Source of the DNA: Perkinsus olseni
Lineage: Eukaryota > Perkinsozoa > Perkinsida > Perkinsidae
Direction: 5' to 3'
Assembly: GCA_013115135.1 (NCBI GenBank)
Contig: JABANP010000345.1
Span: forward strand, 1 to 55,625
DNA: 55,625 bases
Below are positions 37,088 through 48,528 of the stretch, one piece after another (position 1 is the first letter of the stretch; each line of letters starts with the position of its first letter). The notes under the pieces are model-generated. The model did no database searches. It saw only the letters and a list, made by a program, of their open reading frames with translations, and was not told the origin of the DNA. Made by a program: the position numbers and the translations under genes.

Positions 37088-37639
37088 GGTGGGAAATAGA
37101 CAGGGAAAGAAGAAGTAACTATTATTGATGAAAAAAGGGTAAAATAGAGAACATTGGACAGAAGACAGAAGAGGGAACATGTCCTCTAATAATTATTATA
37201 AGTATCTTAATGTAGCGTATCGAGCAAGCTTCAACCTCGGATATTTTCAATCTCACCCAGTTAATATTCCCCTAGCCTTCCCAAAGCACCAGAATATTCC
37301 CATACCACTCCTTCCCCATAAATACTCCAATTCCAGTGCGAGAAGGACACTAGAAATCATCCAACCCCCAAGGGGTCGCCTGAAGGGCTTATTAAATGAA
37401 AAGCAACGCCGGACGGTCACCAACGGCGTCTACGTGCCAGACTGACGCAGCGGTGAAAAAGCGCGCGCCCTGATAATCGATTTGGCGCAGGATGGATGGT
37501 GTGAAAGAGGTTGCATGGTTTAAGTAACTTTTATGACGGAGTTGACGGCGAAGGGTCCTCGGTCGATAAGAAGGTCGTTGACGGTGATGTTGCTGAGGCA
37601 AATGAGGAAGAGTAAGTTGGGAGAAAATGCTTCTAGTTG

Positions 37640-37880
37640 ACCTATTTTGTATCTTACTAGGTCGATTAGATATTTCTATCGCGTTATTCCGATGAATTTC
37701 ACATCTTCCTAGGGCGATAAGATACTCGTCTCGACCACTTTTGCATCTCACTGAGCTGATAAGATACTACTTGTTCTCCTATTCGACCCATTTCGTATCT
37801 TACTAGGTCGATAAGATACTTCTATCACCTCTACTCGACCTTTTTTGTGGCTAACCAGGTTGATAAGATACTCTCAGGTG
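37640..37880 (+). repeat. tandem array of the GTATCTTACTAGGTCGATAAGATAC hairpin
   Basis: About four units of roughly 50 bp, each built on GTATCTTACTAGGTCGATAA followed by GATACT, with spacers like CTATTCGACCCATTT. Within the unit GTATCTTA and TAAGATAC are inverted repeats. The unit is the same core found singly in short introns of the helicase gene. Confidence 0.78.
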
Positions 37881-38024
37881 GGAAGATCGTCAATCTGATG
37901 GATGGCCGACAACTGTTGCAGACGAACTATCCCTGTCAAATCGACTTCTGGGGACGAGGTCGACGGCTTGACCCATTTTGTATCTTGCACGCTCAACCTC
38001 AAGATTCTTTTTTCAGGATATTCA

Positions 38025-39838
38025 ATGACTACCAACGTTGTTCGAGTATCCGAGTTGGCGTATACAGCCGAAAAGGCTCTCAAATTTCATGTAGTATCTT
38101 TCAAGCTGGCACAACACAATGTCCAAAGATATGCCCTGAGGCGACCTCAAGATTCCCTTCAGCTGGTATCGAAGTCAATCCCGAGTGGTTGTGATTCTGA
38201 CAGCCGCCCAGCGAGGGTCTCGGGGCTTTCAATCGGTCGGCTAAAAGATCGATTGTTACGGTATGTCACGCGTGGGAATAGAACCCGGGGCCTTTGGATT
38301 GCCAGCTTTCAGACCGCTGCTCAGCGAAGATGACAACAAGGTTGTTGTAGCTCCTCGAGAAGAGGAAGATACTCTTTTTGAAACCGTCAAGTGGGTTGTA
38401 GAATTATGATTCGATTAGCACGCATGCACAGGTGACTGTCAGATACGTATCTGAACAATCTGTATTGAACGCGAGTAACTTCCAACGCGTCGATCCACAA
38501 GCTGGATTAATGATACAGGTCAAATCGATCACGTGATCGATTTAGGAGTATCTTTATCAGGTAGCAACCGGTTATTGCCAAGACGCCCCTCAGCCTGCCG
38601 ATGCGTCCAAGCGGACCTACGTGATAGATCCCGGGTTCGATCCCCGGTGACGACGTTTTCCCTTCAGGTATACACATATCGCATAACCATACACAATCTC
38701 CATCAGAATAACGAGTATCGAATACTTGGCCGAAATTACACTTTTCGGGACGCTGATGACCACGTGAGGAGGAAGGGTGGTCGGGCAGACCAGCAAAATT
38801 TTATGCAACAGTTCGCCTCGCTCTTGTTAGCTCTAAAACTCTGCTCTCGCCGCTTCGAGCGACCGTCGGATTTGCTCATTGATGTGAGTTTTATCCCTTC
38901 ATCGCTCTTCCCTACAACTTAGCAAACTCAAATTGTGTGTCCCGTTGCAAGCTCACGAGTCTTCACATGAACTGGACCTTACCGGCCGACTGATTCAGGA
39001 CACAACACCCGAGGCGGGGTCAGCAGTGCATTCCTCAATCTGCTGTTTCGTTCTCTTCAACCGAAGCGAATTAGACTAATTTCTTACCGAATCGAAATTC
39101 ACAGGCATGGGATGGTATCCTTGGTACTGCCTCTTTAAGTCGGGTTGTTCCACTAACGTCTTCGCGAAGAGGCGGACTAACCGTCGGTGACCACAACGGC
39201 CAACGCGACCTGTGGTCGGCTGGACTACAGCCTGGTACTGATCGGATGAACACACCTGGCCGGAAGAAAATATCTTTGCGCTATACGCACGTCAAGCGTC
39301 ACGGCTCTCTGTGCCCAAATATGTCAACGCCGCTGAAGGCTGCGCAGAGACAAATTGAATCAACAATTTTCCCCATTTTTCCAAAATTTCCAAATTTTCC
39401 AAATTTTCGATGGCAGTGTTGATTTAACACGGACATTCCACATCTCCCCGGTTTTCAGATCTTCGCTGATATCAACCCGGGCAGCGAAGAGGCCATGGGC
39501 GTGGTCGGCTTGACGGTGAGAAACTTATTTTGTGGCGCGCGAGAAATTTGCTATGGTAGAACCGGCCGTATCGAGTTTTCGAGAAGGGCACGGGATGGAA
39601 AATTTTAGATCCTTCGATCATATCTTTTCCTCCGCTGAAAACCATCTCAACCTTCCTGTCGTGAGATTAGCGATTTACCGTATCTTTTGACCGTGCCCTC
39701 AAATTCTCGCTGATAGTGATGATTTTTTGTTAGCGGAGCGAAGTTATTGAATGCTGATTTTCATTATTATTTCAGCCTCTCATCCGTCCAGGAGAATCTT
39801 TCACTTTTCATAGTGGGGTCAGAATACCAACGACTGAG
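38025..39838 (+). CDS. ApaG (DUF525) domain protein
   Basis: Exons: 38025-38260, 38313-38397, 38432-38518, 38561-38620, 38668-38763, 39459-39515, 39776-39838, all phase-consistent (228 aa seen). The C-terminal part is an ApaG-type beta-sandwich: RTYVYTYRITIHNLHQNNEY, RILGRNYTFRDADD, AMGVVGLTPLIRPGESFTFH, SGVRIPTTE; compare the family pattern Y.YRI.I.N...QLL.RHW...DADG..GVVG..P.I.PGE.F.Y.SG..L.T. Eukaryotic ApaG domains occur in F-box and POLDIP2-type proteins; the N-terminal 130 aa (KDRLLRPLLSEDDNKVVVAP, ETVKWVVTVRYVSEQSVLN) was not assigned. The start at 38025 is the first in-frame ATG after an acceptor and may not be the true one. The end of the domain after 39838 could not be joined; an exon near 40130-40232 (RYKDQAEDTFFVSLPDV) is a candidate. 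Confidence 0.75.
38261..38312 (+). repeat. introner-like intron, antisense T-arm core
   Basis: A 52-nt GT-AG intron (phase 2) of the ApaG gene with GGAATAGAACCCGGGGCCTT, a slightly mutated antisense T-arm. Confidence 0.78.
38398..38431 (+). repeat. ultra-short candidate intron (34 nt)
   Basis: GTAGAATTATGATTCGATTA..GCACAG. Removing it joins ETVKWV to VTVRYVSEQ in phase; without removal a stop (TAG) follows GTT at once. Confidence 0.55.
38519..38560 (+). repeat. introner-like intron, AATCGATCA palindrome family
   Basis: A 42-nt GT-AG intron of the ApaG gene with AAATCGATCACGTGATCGAT plus TT, then AGGAGTATCTTTATCAG. Confidence 0.83.
38621..38667 (+). repeat. introner-like intron, sense T-arm core
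   Basis: A 47-nt GT-AG intron (RTY|VYTYRI). GATCCCGGGTTCGATCCCCG, a nearly perfect T-arm. Confidence 0.88.
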
Positions 39839-40098
39839 GTGACGACCGTGGAGTTCGAACCTGCGACCTTCCGACTACCACTCGTTTCGTTTAGACTGGT
39901 ACCTTCACAGGCGCGCTGGAAATTGCCAGCGGGAGGAAGGAGAAGGAGGGCAGTCCCGAAGTGAATAATGCCGAAAGGGAGGTTCGAACCGGGGACCTTC
40001 GGATGCCCTCAGACCGCTGACGACAGTGACTCCAGCTCGAGTACAGAAGAGCTCAAACGAGAGCGTTTAGATATGCGCTACCGGAAGTAGGCGGAGCG

Positions 40099-40596
40099 AT
40101 GCCTTGTCAACTTTTAGTGATTTCGTCAGGTACAAGGATCAAGCTGAAGATACCTTTTTCGTATCTTTACCAGATGTTACATTCCGACCAACCGCGGTTG
40201 CCGTTAAACTGCAAGACAACTTCGATCGGTGAGGATCCGCGAACCGTCTCCTTCGACTTGGCGAGTGCGAACCCCTTTGTGAACATAACGGGGCCGAGCG
40301 ACTCGACGAGTTGTCGAGGAGAACTTCCTGTTCTGGATCGTCCCAATCGGGCTGTGCAAGAGCATACGCACACCCTCAGCTATTGTGAAGTGAGGGAATA
40401 CGCTCTTCACGGTCCGCAGTTTATTGATCCTAGCAATTTTTATTGCGGAATTTCATTTGTCAGATTTCGGTATTTCGCTGAGCGCGTTGAGCATCTATCT
40501 GCTCTCGGTCACGTTGACGAGACCGCCGACGATTTCCTCGACAAAAGGCGTCGTCGGTCCCAACAGCAGCAAAAAACGAGTAAGAAGTCCTCATAA
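40099..40596 (+). CDS. unresolved open region, possibly the ApaG gene's 3' part or another gene
   Basis: A stop-free plus frame ends with a Lys/Arg/Gln-rich tail (DKRRRRSQQQQKTSKKSS, TAA follows). Overlapping minus-strand frames (40167-40373, 40204-40410, 40460-40672) are also open, so strand cannot be decided by eye. No domain recognised. Confidence 0.25.
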   Translation: MPCQLLVISSGTRIKLKIPFSYLYQMLHSDQPRLPLNCKTTSIGEDPRTVSFDLASANPFVNITGPSDSTSCRGELPVLDRPNRAVQEHTHTLSYCEVREYALHGPQFIDPSNFYCGISFVRFRYFAERVEHLSALGHVDETADDFLDKRRRRSQQQQKTSKKSS

Positions 40597-41071
40597 TTTC
40601 GTAGCGCAGCGGTAATTTTTTCATGTAGGTGACCATCCCGAGAAGGTTGGTCCGAAAGATTGATTTTTCCATCGAGCATTGGTACGATTTTCCATCTACG
40701 TTATGCTGTTGGCTTCACGTTAATGTGTCCAGTCGCGATATATCCACAAAAGTGAACTATACAGGATATACCCAGTTCTGAACTTCTCTGGCTATGTACT
40801 TCGATATGCAAGTTGCAAGTTGCTATCGTCATATCCTCAAAGGCCCAAGTGGTCGAACGTCACAACTGTACAACGTACTGTACATGAGGTTTTATAAATA
40901 CCAGCCTCGATGGTTGGAACTCAGTCAAGCTCCTAAGATTCGCGGAGGAGTGAAAAGCGTGAAAAACTCCAACCTTCTTTAGCGCTCTCAAACACTTGTT
41001 ACTCTCCTCTGGGAGAAAATTCGTTGGTCGTCATATCCTCCCTGGAAGTCGGAACCGGTAGTGATAGCCGC

Positions 41072-41510
41072 TTACCGAATTTCCCGTCGCGACAACGGAG
41101 AAGGAAGAGCGAAGAACTGAGAATACGGTTTTCGCGGTTTTCGGAAAAGTGCGTTCCACAGTTTGGTATCGGCGAGAGTGACAGAGAAGCGCGGATTTTC
41201 TCCCTCCATCACCAATTCACCAATACGGACACCAGCTTTATTGAGACGTTCCTGATGCAGAACCCCCCAGGCATCACGATAACCATTGCAGTCCCCTCCG
41301 AGTACAACTTTATCATTGTGAAGAAGGCGTTCACTCAGTTGCCGAAGGGAGTCCACATTCTCAGACCGCGGGGGAATATAGAAGGAGATCAGACAATGTC
41401 AAAAGACAGACATACTTCAGGAGAGGCCACCAGCGCTTTGAGATCGGGAGAGAGACTTGAAACGTGTGCAAATCTCTCAGCAATCTTATTTCTAATATAG
41501 ATTGAGGATC
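41072..41510 (-). pseudogene. LINE-type endonuclease (EEP) fragment
   Basis: The minus strand reads SSIYIRNKIAERFAHVSSLS at the upstream end, then, after a frame change, IYIPPRSENVDSLRQLSE, VVLGGDCNGYRDAWG and LNKAGVRIGELVMEGENPRF. These match the apurinic-type endonuclease of non-LTR retrotransposons (..FYIPP.., V.LGGDFNA...WG, G..L.E....). Only this part of the domain is present, there is a frameshift, and no RT follows, so it is a 5'- and 3'-truncated relic. It lies just outside the left edge of the tandem duplication. Confidence 0.62.
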
Positions 41511-41709
41511 GACTCGAGGTAAAAGCTCGAAAACAAGTAAAACCAGAAAGATGGGCGTACCTGGGAGCTTTCTTGACTAATAGAGCATCGAAGCAATGAG
41601 TCTTTAATAACACGTTAATACCCCAAGTTTAGACTTATTATAATCAATCTGACAGATATACAAGAACATTATAACAGGAAATAGTATATTACCAATCAAC
41701 AGTAACAGA

Positions 41710-43290
41710 TTACTGACTAGGCAGAAGCCCATCGCCATAATCCGTCATATTGACTTCACGTTGCTTTGGCTCATTAGTCTGACTACATCCTGAATTATCA
41801 CCACGGGAAGGGGTATGACCGAACTCTCCGCAGTGGCAAGACTTCAGGACATCGGGGCAATCTTCTAAAGGACATTCCGCAAGCCGTAAGGGATGCTTAT
41901 CACCACAGCGAACACGTACCCTATCTTCTACTTTAGTTCTACGGTTAGCATGAGCTCGGCCACAAGTCAAACATACTCTAACCGTAACAATACCCTTACA
42001 TTTAAGTTTCCGCCCTTCAACGAAACAGCCTTCCTCTAGGATCACCTTCGCAGGTAACGTGAGTCACGTTGCTAAGCATTCATTGTAGAGGAGAGTGTAC
42101 ACTGTGTACTTATCATTGGCGTGAACCACATTCCATCGGCATGTGGCTGCCAACTTGGCATGATGTCAACTATCAGGAACCAGGGTGCTATCATGGGAAC
42201 GAATGTCTTCGTCGTGATTGTAGTAGCTTCAAGGAGGAGGTACCGTCGCTGTAGAGGCAAACTTCTGCGCCCTTTGGCAAGTTATTTCACCAGTTATGGT
42301 GATTTTAGTTCCGAGATCATTCAAACACGGATGCAGTGCATCCGATGCACCGTACCGAACACGTGACTTGAGAATAGAAAGTCAGACAGTTCGTAGTAGC
42401 CTCACGTTTGTCCAGGAATCCTGGACCAGGTCCTGGTCACCAGGATTTTCCTCTGAGGGTTTTCCTCACGACATTAGTTGGAGGGATGAAGTTAGGCAAC
42501 ACATCAAATGACGTTGCCGCTTTCTTAGCGTCTGCTCAAATCTCGCTTATTTTCAGAACTGGACTTCCGCCGCAGAACTTCTGCGAGTTTTCTCTTGCTG
42601 AGTTCCACGCAGGTGCGCTAGCTCCAACTGTAGGAAGCGTCTCTCCTGGCAGCCGAGACTACTCCGCGGATGGGGTTGGCGTTCGCCTTGTCCTCATCGA
42701 TCTCGCCACGCGGAAGAGCTTTAGCAATCTGAGCGTGTTTAGTCGTGTTAGAGTGCCTCGGGCGACGTGTTGAACTGCCGTCGGCAGTCTGCCGATGGGA
42801 GAACCGGACTGAGCTGAGGACGGTTCTTCGCTCCGGTGTCTACCACCAGTGGTTGAACGAACGGCCTTCATGTGGCGATGCCTGCTGATGCTTATAACCG
42901 GGCGAGTGCCCTGTTTGGGAGGTTGTAGGTAATTCCTTGTAATTAGTAATAGGGTAGCCACTCATCACCCAATCGGTATCTCCATTGAAGCTATACCAAC
43001 CACCATTACTCGCATAGTTAGGTCGTGTACTATGGGACGCGGGTTAATAGTAGCTACTGCATCCATTGTCATGAGAGGAATAGCAGTTAGCATGAAAGTT
43101 GGAGCGAGGATAGGAACCACTGCGGTTGTACTCCGAGTATAAGCATAGTTTAATACTCCTGTTTGCTGTGAATTGGGAGTCATTGTTGCCGATGATGCTG
43201 AGACGATGAAGGATGATATATCTCGCAGCTACGGCATATTGCTCTGGGTCCATGCTCGAGGCGAAGATAAGCGTAACCGCTCGGAACAAG
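41710..43290 (-). pseudogene. lineage-specific gene, copy A (frameshifted)
   Basis: Several minus-strand segments are shared with copy B: a Tyr/Asn/Ser-rich part (SEYNRSGSYPRSNFHANCYS, YASNGGWYSFNGDTDW) at 43290-42960, a Lys/Arg-rich part (TGAKNRPQLSPVLPS) at about 42840-42660, a hydrophobic part near 42254-42072 and a Cys/His-rich end (VRVCLTCGRAHANRRTKVED, LKSCHCGEFGHTPSRGD) at 42045-41710. Relative to copy B there is a 4-nt insertion (about 42742-42750, GTGTTAGAGTG versus GAGAGTG) that breaks the frame of KHAQIAKALPRGEIDEDKA. Exon joins were not resolved and the segments may not all belong to one gene. No family recognised. Confidence 0.35.
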
Positions 43291-43600
43291 CTTCAACTTT
43301 TGCCGGCCGAGACTTCTCATGTGAACAGGTAATCTCAGACTACCTACACTAGAGTCTACTGCGGTACGCAAGTGTCTGTGCGGCAGGAGACTAAATGTAT
43401 AGCTTTGATGATTTCTTCATGGTGAAACCTCTGATTGTGGGGAGGGATTTGGGGCGTACTAGTGTTGGAACCTAAGGCGAGCACAGTTCCGTGAGGAGGT
43501 ATCCCGAAGCTGGCGCAGCCGAAATCCGAGCGATCACTCACTTGCGAGTCCATGAGCGCCGAGTATTCGACCCAAATACCTCGCCATGGAAATGGCACTA

Positions 43601-44242
43601 CACCATTTCCAGACCTACTTAGTAAAACCCCAGAGCAATTTAATAAAGCCCAGACCAAATTAGTAAAACCCAAAAGCAATTTGATATAGCCCAGACCAAA
43701 TTAGTAAAACCCCAAAGCAATTTGATTTTATGAAAGACCAATTTAGTAAAGCCTAACAAAATCACTAACAAGTACGAAGAACTCACAACGTCAGCCTACA
43801 TTGAGTAAGTCCTCCTTATTCTACAGATCGCGGGTTAAAGTTTAATCGTTAAACATTCGAATTGGGGCTCCGACTGGCATGACTTACATAGCTGAGCAAC
43901 GAGGATACAATGTTTGGGCGTGATTGAAGCAAAGTTGCAAATTGTATACAAAGTTGCATAGTAACCTCTTCAACCACTTTTTGAAGCAACTTCTCACAGT
44001 ACGGCAGGAGGTACTCTGCCTTCGCTCCACCGCCACTCATTGGCCGGAGTCCCCGGGCCGGGAGGAAGGACGATGCGGATGCGTCTCGCGTGCCAACTAA
44101 ATTGCTTTGGGGTTTTTCTAATTTGGTCTGGGCTTTATTAAATTGCTCTGGGGTTTTACTAATTTGGTCTGGGCTTTATTAAATTGCTCTGGGGTTTTAC
44201 TAATTTGCTCTGGGGTTTTACTAAGTAGGTCTGGAAATGGTG
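43601..44242. mobile_element. TA-flanked inverted-repeat element (MITE-like), absent from copy B
   Basis: A 642-bp insert bounded by TA (43599-43600 and 44243-44244). The ends are inverted repeats beginning CACCATTTCCAGACCTACTT. Inside the ends, subterminal repeats of about 22 bp alternate (CCCAGAGCAATTTAATAAAG, CCCAGACCAAATTAGTAAAA), left 43620-43735 and inverted at 44096-44225. Copy B has the matching empty site GGTAGTAGAGACGTCG near 51597. The interior has only a short minus frame (43849-44040), so it is non-autonomous. TA target and structure suggest a Tc1/mariner or similar relation (inferred). Confidence 0.82.
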
Positions 44243-45879
44243 TAGACACGTCGAGCCCGCTCCATACTCTGGATGGTGACGAGCTCATCCACATTCTCGG
44301 ATTCGCAGGGTTTAGGGAGGGTGGATAAAAGTTTTATCATAAAACGAAGAGGGCGCGTGACCCACGCAGGGGCGCAGCCGTCTTCCCTAGGGAACGTAAA
44401 TGAGCCAACTCAACTCGAGTACACGAAGGCAGAAACATGGTTTTGTACTAGCGCTGGCTGCGCACTGCACAGTGTGCAGCTGATGTACCACTGCTGCACC
44501 TTAGTGTCGAATGTCCCCACACGGCCGGCTTCACCGACGGTATGTGACTTCGTCCACACCTGCAGAATATGGGTAAGCGAAGAGAATAAGCAACGAGAAC
44601 ACTGCCCCCGGGAAAATCGTTCTCTGTCTCCGTCTAACATCTGCTCGCTTCAGTGAGCTGAAGATTGTGCTTGAGATTCCCAGTAGTCAATCCAACTTAG
44701 GCAAGTACGAGAACAATAGTTTCGAAGCATTCATGTCCGAACTGGTGGTACCAGCCTTCAAGACTTGAAGTCTTAGACTTCGCCTCAACTCGATGCCCTC
44801 AAGCACGCGAGGCGTACAACGCGTTAACCTGCCTGGTGCTGTCCGAAATTGAAGCGCATGGATTGGAAATGGGCGTTTCATTCACGTAGTGCACTCATGC
44901 TATTGTGTGGGCACACGATCCACTTGCCCCCTAGCGCTAGTGGTATTTGTCTCTTAGAGACACCACAGTAGACTACTGTTTTCATGTTGATCAGGCTTCT
45001 ATCCTGCTACTGTGCGACTGAGAGAATCATTCTCAGCTTACAGCGTTCGGCGCACATCGTGCCCCTACTCAACCCCGACTCGGAAAAACAATAATGTTGT
45101 GTAATGTCATCGGAAAGCTATAATCTAGGATCCGTTTTCCAGACCCAACGGCCCGATAGAGCAGAAAAACACAATCATACAACCACCGACCGAGCACGGC
45201 CCTAGTGACTAGCATCACCCCGATACACGTGAACTTCTTTCTGAGTTGAATCTGCACTGCAGATTCTGCAGGGTTCGACGTGGGCTAAACCGTGACGCCC
45301 TCCCTCATGTGCCCGGAGACGACACAAGCTGTGTTGAGCCCTACGGCAAGCTAAGCAGTGGCCTTACCACTTATTCACCCTTCGAATTGTGGTTTGTCGT
45401 GGTTTGAAAAACATGGCTTCCGACTAGGAGGTAAGACTTCTTTTCTCACGCTACAATCCTCGAACTTCGAGGATTAATCGAGGCTCGAAGTCTATGCGAG
45501 CGACCACACTTCGATGGACGAAAAGGTTCACAGGGGGGCGCGATGAGAAAAGGCGGAGCCAGAGAGTGAGAATAAGGCATACTGGGTATGTGAACCCTCG
45601 GTGAGTGTAGCGCTAGTCTCAGGCGGGATAGTGGTACTATCATAGTATGCATACTGCCGGCATAGTATGCATGCCCATAGTATGCAGTAAGCACTGCATA
45701 CTGAGCGACGAAGATGAACCGAGAGAAGCAAACACCCAGAAATTTCAAGTGCAAGACTTGCACTGCAAGTCGCGGAGCGCCTGCGCAACTCGCACATGAA
45801 ATTTTTGACCTGAACGGGTTGAAGTGCAGGGGTTGAAGATTGTGGTGTGAGCGAAACGGCGGTGTATGGGTTGTTTGTG

Positions 45880-45995
45880 TACGAACTGTATGTGAACCGC
45901 TTTGCGGTGTACGAGGTGTACGAATTATAGGTGTACCAGTTAAACGTGAACCAGTTGAAAGTGTGCGAGTTGGAAGTGTACGAATTGAATGTGTA
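45880..45995 (-). repeat. degenerate 15-bp minisatellite
   Basis: About eight imperfect units of the type GTGTACGAGTTGAAT, in a part of copy A that has no counterpart in copy B. Confidence 0.65.
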
Positions 45996-46340
45996 AGAGG
46001 CTCTTACTAAGAGCATACGGTGATTCACCGTCGGTGAATCAAGTGTTACTAACACTGTGTTAGAGTACGGCATTTAGATCGGTGAGGATCCCACAGTACA
46101 GTGCCAGCCGGTGGAGCGCATATTGGCGCAAGGCATTTCCGCACAGTTGGAGCTCAAACAGATTCCAAACTGCAATATTTCAAGTCCTGAACGATTCAAT
46201 CATTTCAGTGTTGAAGTCGTAATTCATACGGTGTCAATGGCCTTTTCCGACTGAAAAAAGTCTACCAGTCTGTTTGTCTGGTCTGCGTGGCCATTTTGCG
46301 ACTGAGCAGCATAGTGTACGAGCGCTGGGTTTTATGTATA

Positions 46341-46433
46341 AGAGTACTATGTGTACGAGTATTATGTGTACGAGTATTATGTGTACGAGTATTACGTGTA
46401 CGAGTATTACGTGTACGAGTATTACGTGTACGT
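46341..46433 (+). repeat. 15-bp minisatellite
   Basis: Six to seven near-perfect units GTGTACGAGTATTAC/T. Consensus resembles the degenerate array at 45.9 kb, suggesting one origin. Confidence 0.85.
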
Positions 46434-46896
46434 ATTGGGGAGTGAGAAGCGATAAGAGCTCCAACCTTCTTCAGCGTGCGTCCTTCCCATTTGGAAGTTC
46501 GCGGAATTCGGGAAGTTCCCGTTTGCCAAACGGCGTTTGGAATTTCCAAATCGGAAATACCGGCCTCTGGGTCGGGAGGGAGAGCGAAAATTTTCTCTAT
46601 CTCAAATCAACGAAGTCGGGCCCAGCCCCTCGTACGCGTGCTCTGATTTTGTGCAACACGTGCTGGGTCGCCGCGTATGATCATCATACGCACTGAGTGT
46701 CTCCGTCGAATAATCCTGGGTTGGGGTTATCATCGACGCCGACAAAGATAGTTGACGTCGCTGGATAGGGAATTGAGGACCAGCGATTACTTAGGGTCGT
46801 CTGAAGGGGCATAGTCCGGTCTGTCTGACCGGCCGACGGGACCCAGGCTGGCAATCTGCTGTCAATAAAGGCGCTGTCTCGTGCGTGCACATACGT

Positions 46897-46915
46897 ATAA
46901 TACGTAACGTATTAT
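46897..46915. repeat. copy-A-specific palindrome
   Basis: ATAATACGT, central A, ACGTATTAT. Copy B has the shorter, non-palindromic TTACGTATCATAGATC at the matching place (about 53817). Confidence 0.75.
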
Positions 46916-47169
46916 AGATCGCGCTATGGGGTGCACCTTCGTCCTTCTAAGCTCTTTCAGCCTCATTGTGAGTCCCTCAAGCAACTATACTTCACTGTAC
47001 TGTAACGCAAAGGAGCAAAAAATGACACAGGGCCTGAGGGTAGCCAGCAATGGCCTTTTAATCCCGCAGGGTCGAATCACAGTTTCCAGCATCTCGTCAG
47101 AGCCTCTTGTGCTCTACATCGCCTAACAGGAGCTTTCTGATAGATAGTTCGGTTGTCAGAACTTCCCCA

Positions 47170-47907
47170 ATGATGAAACTCATTCAACTTTCGATGATGA
47201 TTGTTCAACTGCTGATGTGCGTGACGGCTCAAGATGTCGGAAGGTTCGCCTTCTCTTCGAACGAGTTCCATATGGCATTCACTGTGTATGAAGACCATCG
47301 TGTTGGTATTGCCTTCAAGGTGGATGGTAAGCCGGCCTCCGCTGACGGTCTGTACCCCCTCCTTAAGAGGCCCGGTAACACCTACGAGGTTGACTTCCGC
47401 AACACCTATGAAGGAGTCGACTACTGGTACCGGGGTATTCAACCACTCTTTCCAGGGAAAGAGTTCCGCAAGGGTGACTTGGTCTTCCTATATTATCAGA
47501 CCGCTGATTCCATCACCGTCAACTTCCGAGACCGAGGAGTCTTGCTCACTAGGGTCGGGCTCGGCCTCAACCCAGGCCTATATCTCTACAGGTCTCCTGG
47601 TGCTCCGAGTCTCAAAGGGGTTTACGATATATACGCGGACGGCGGTGTGCGCATGCAGGTCTGGTGTGATGGAGGTCCTTATCACTACGAGCGCTTCAAG
47701 TTCAAGCGCGCTGATGGTCCCTACGTGCACTATGTTGTGGACCCGACTGAACAAGCTGCTCTTGACAGATACCTCGACGATGTCAAAAAGTCTTGTCCCG
47801 CTTTGAACCTCAAGAAGGGGCGCGATCTTGCGTCCATGACCTTCGCCACAGGTGTGACGGTTGTCATTCCCGTTGAAGGCGCTCTACAGCTCCTCGAGCG
47901 GCTCTGA
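47170..47907 (+). CDS. secreted lineage-specific protein, copy A
   Basis: A single-exon 245-aa protein. The ATG at 47170 is preferred over the in-frame start at 47107 because it opens a signal peptide (MMKLIQLSMMIVQLLMCVTA) with a likely cleavage after CVTA|QD, and both copies keep it. The mature part is rich in aromatic residues and beta-like: YEDHRVGIAFKVDGKP, NTYEVDFRNTYEGVDYWY, LYYQTADSITVNFRDRGVLL, YDIYADGGVRMQVWCDGGP, then a conserved C-terminal stretch with one Cys pair candidate (VWC, KKSCPALN). No family recognised. The paralogue at 54081 has the same length and about 33 amino acid differences (counted by eye). Confidence 0.88.
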   Translation: MMKLIQLSMMIVQLLMCVTAQDVGRFAFSSNEFHMAFTVYEDHRVGIAFKVDGKPASADGLYPLLKRPGNTYEVDFRNTYEGVDYWYRGIQPLFPGKEFRKGDLVFLYYQTADSITVNFRDRGVLLTRVGLGLNPGLYLYRSPGAPSLKGVYDIYADGGVRMQVWCDGGPYHYERFKFKRADGPYVHYVVDPTEQAALDRYLDDVKKSCPALNLKKGRDLASMTFATGVTVVIPVEGALQLLERL

Positions 47908-48336
47908 GTACTTCATGAGTTCTACTCCCTAACTGCACGTTCATGGCGACAGTCGCATCGCACAAATCTGCCCATCTCGGTTTTCCGAGACTCCTCTTTC
48001 TATTCAGGGTACACGGTTGGAACTGAGCCCCGTTACAGAACGGACGTGGTTCCAAGTGTGCTTTATATCGGATAAATGCTTACCGCGGCACAGAGTATCA
48101 TTATCATTTCATTTTTTCGACTCTCTCAGACGCTCGGATACGGGCGACAATAATCCCTCTGTAGTCACTGCGTAATTGAGCCACGAGGGCCGTGACCATT
48201 GTCTTACCTGGAGAGAGGCAGATTGGGTCTGCCAGATCGAAACCCAGGAGACTCTGATCGCACCGCGTGACAGCTGACTCTGAGTGACATCCTTCATCTG
48301 TCATCTGCAGCGGGTTCATATTACCACTCTTCTATC

Positions 48337-48528
48337 GTGAAGGCGGCCGAAGCCGTGATTCAGTCCCTCCCTCTTCTGGCCGACGGGGGCCCGAAGGGGT
48401 TCGTTATGTGCCTAAGGCACGGTGCCCTGCCGCCCGGAGATTATTCTAGCGGCGGGGATCATTATACCATGGTACGGCCTGAGTCAGGCCGCCTGACGGT
48501 CCCAGGCTGGGGCCCCCAGCCATTCTGA
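48337..48528 (+). CDS. short conserved open frame downstream, copy A
   Basis: A frame beginning at GTG reads KAAEAVIQSLPLLADGGPKG, FVMCLRHGALPPGDYSSGGD, HYTMVRP. Copy B (55251-55421) keeps the frame with mostly conservative changes but ends differently after TMVRP. No ATG or family found; may be an exon. Confidence 0.32.
   Translation: MKAAEAVIQSLPLLADGGPKGFVMCLRHGALPPGDYSSGGDHYTMVRPESGRLTVPGWGPQPF

Noticed and set aside
37640..37880. CRISPR-like array of hairpins
   Set aside because: Spacers are similar to each other and the hairpin also occurs in introns; no cas genes. It is an introner or minisatellite array.
40167..40672. A minus-strand gene with MEKSIFRTNLLG start and FLLLLGPTTPFVEE segment
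   Set aside because: Overlapping plus-strand frames are at least as long, and the hydrophobic minus frame is the complement of a Lys/Gln-rich plus tail. Strand cannot be settled, so no minus gene was called.
46341..46433. CRISPR-like repeat array
   Set aside because: 15-bp units follow each other directly with no unique spacers, in eukaryotic DNA; it is a minisatellite.
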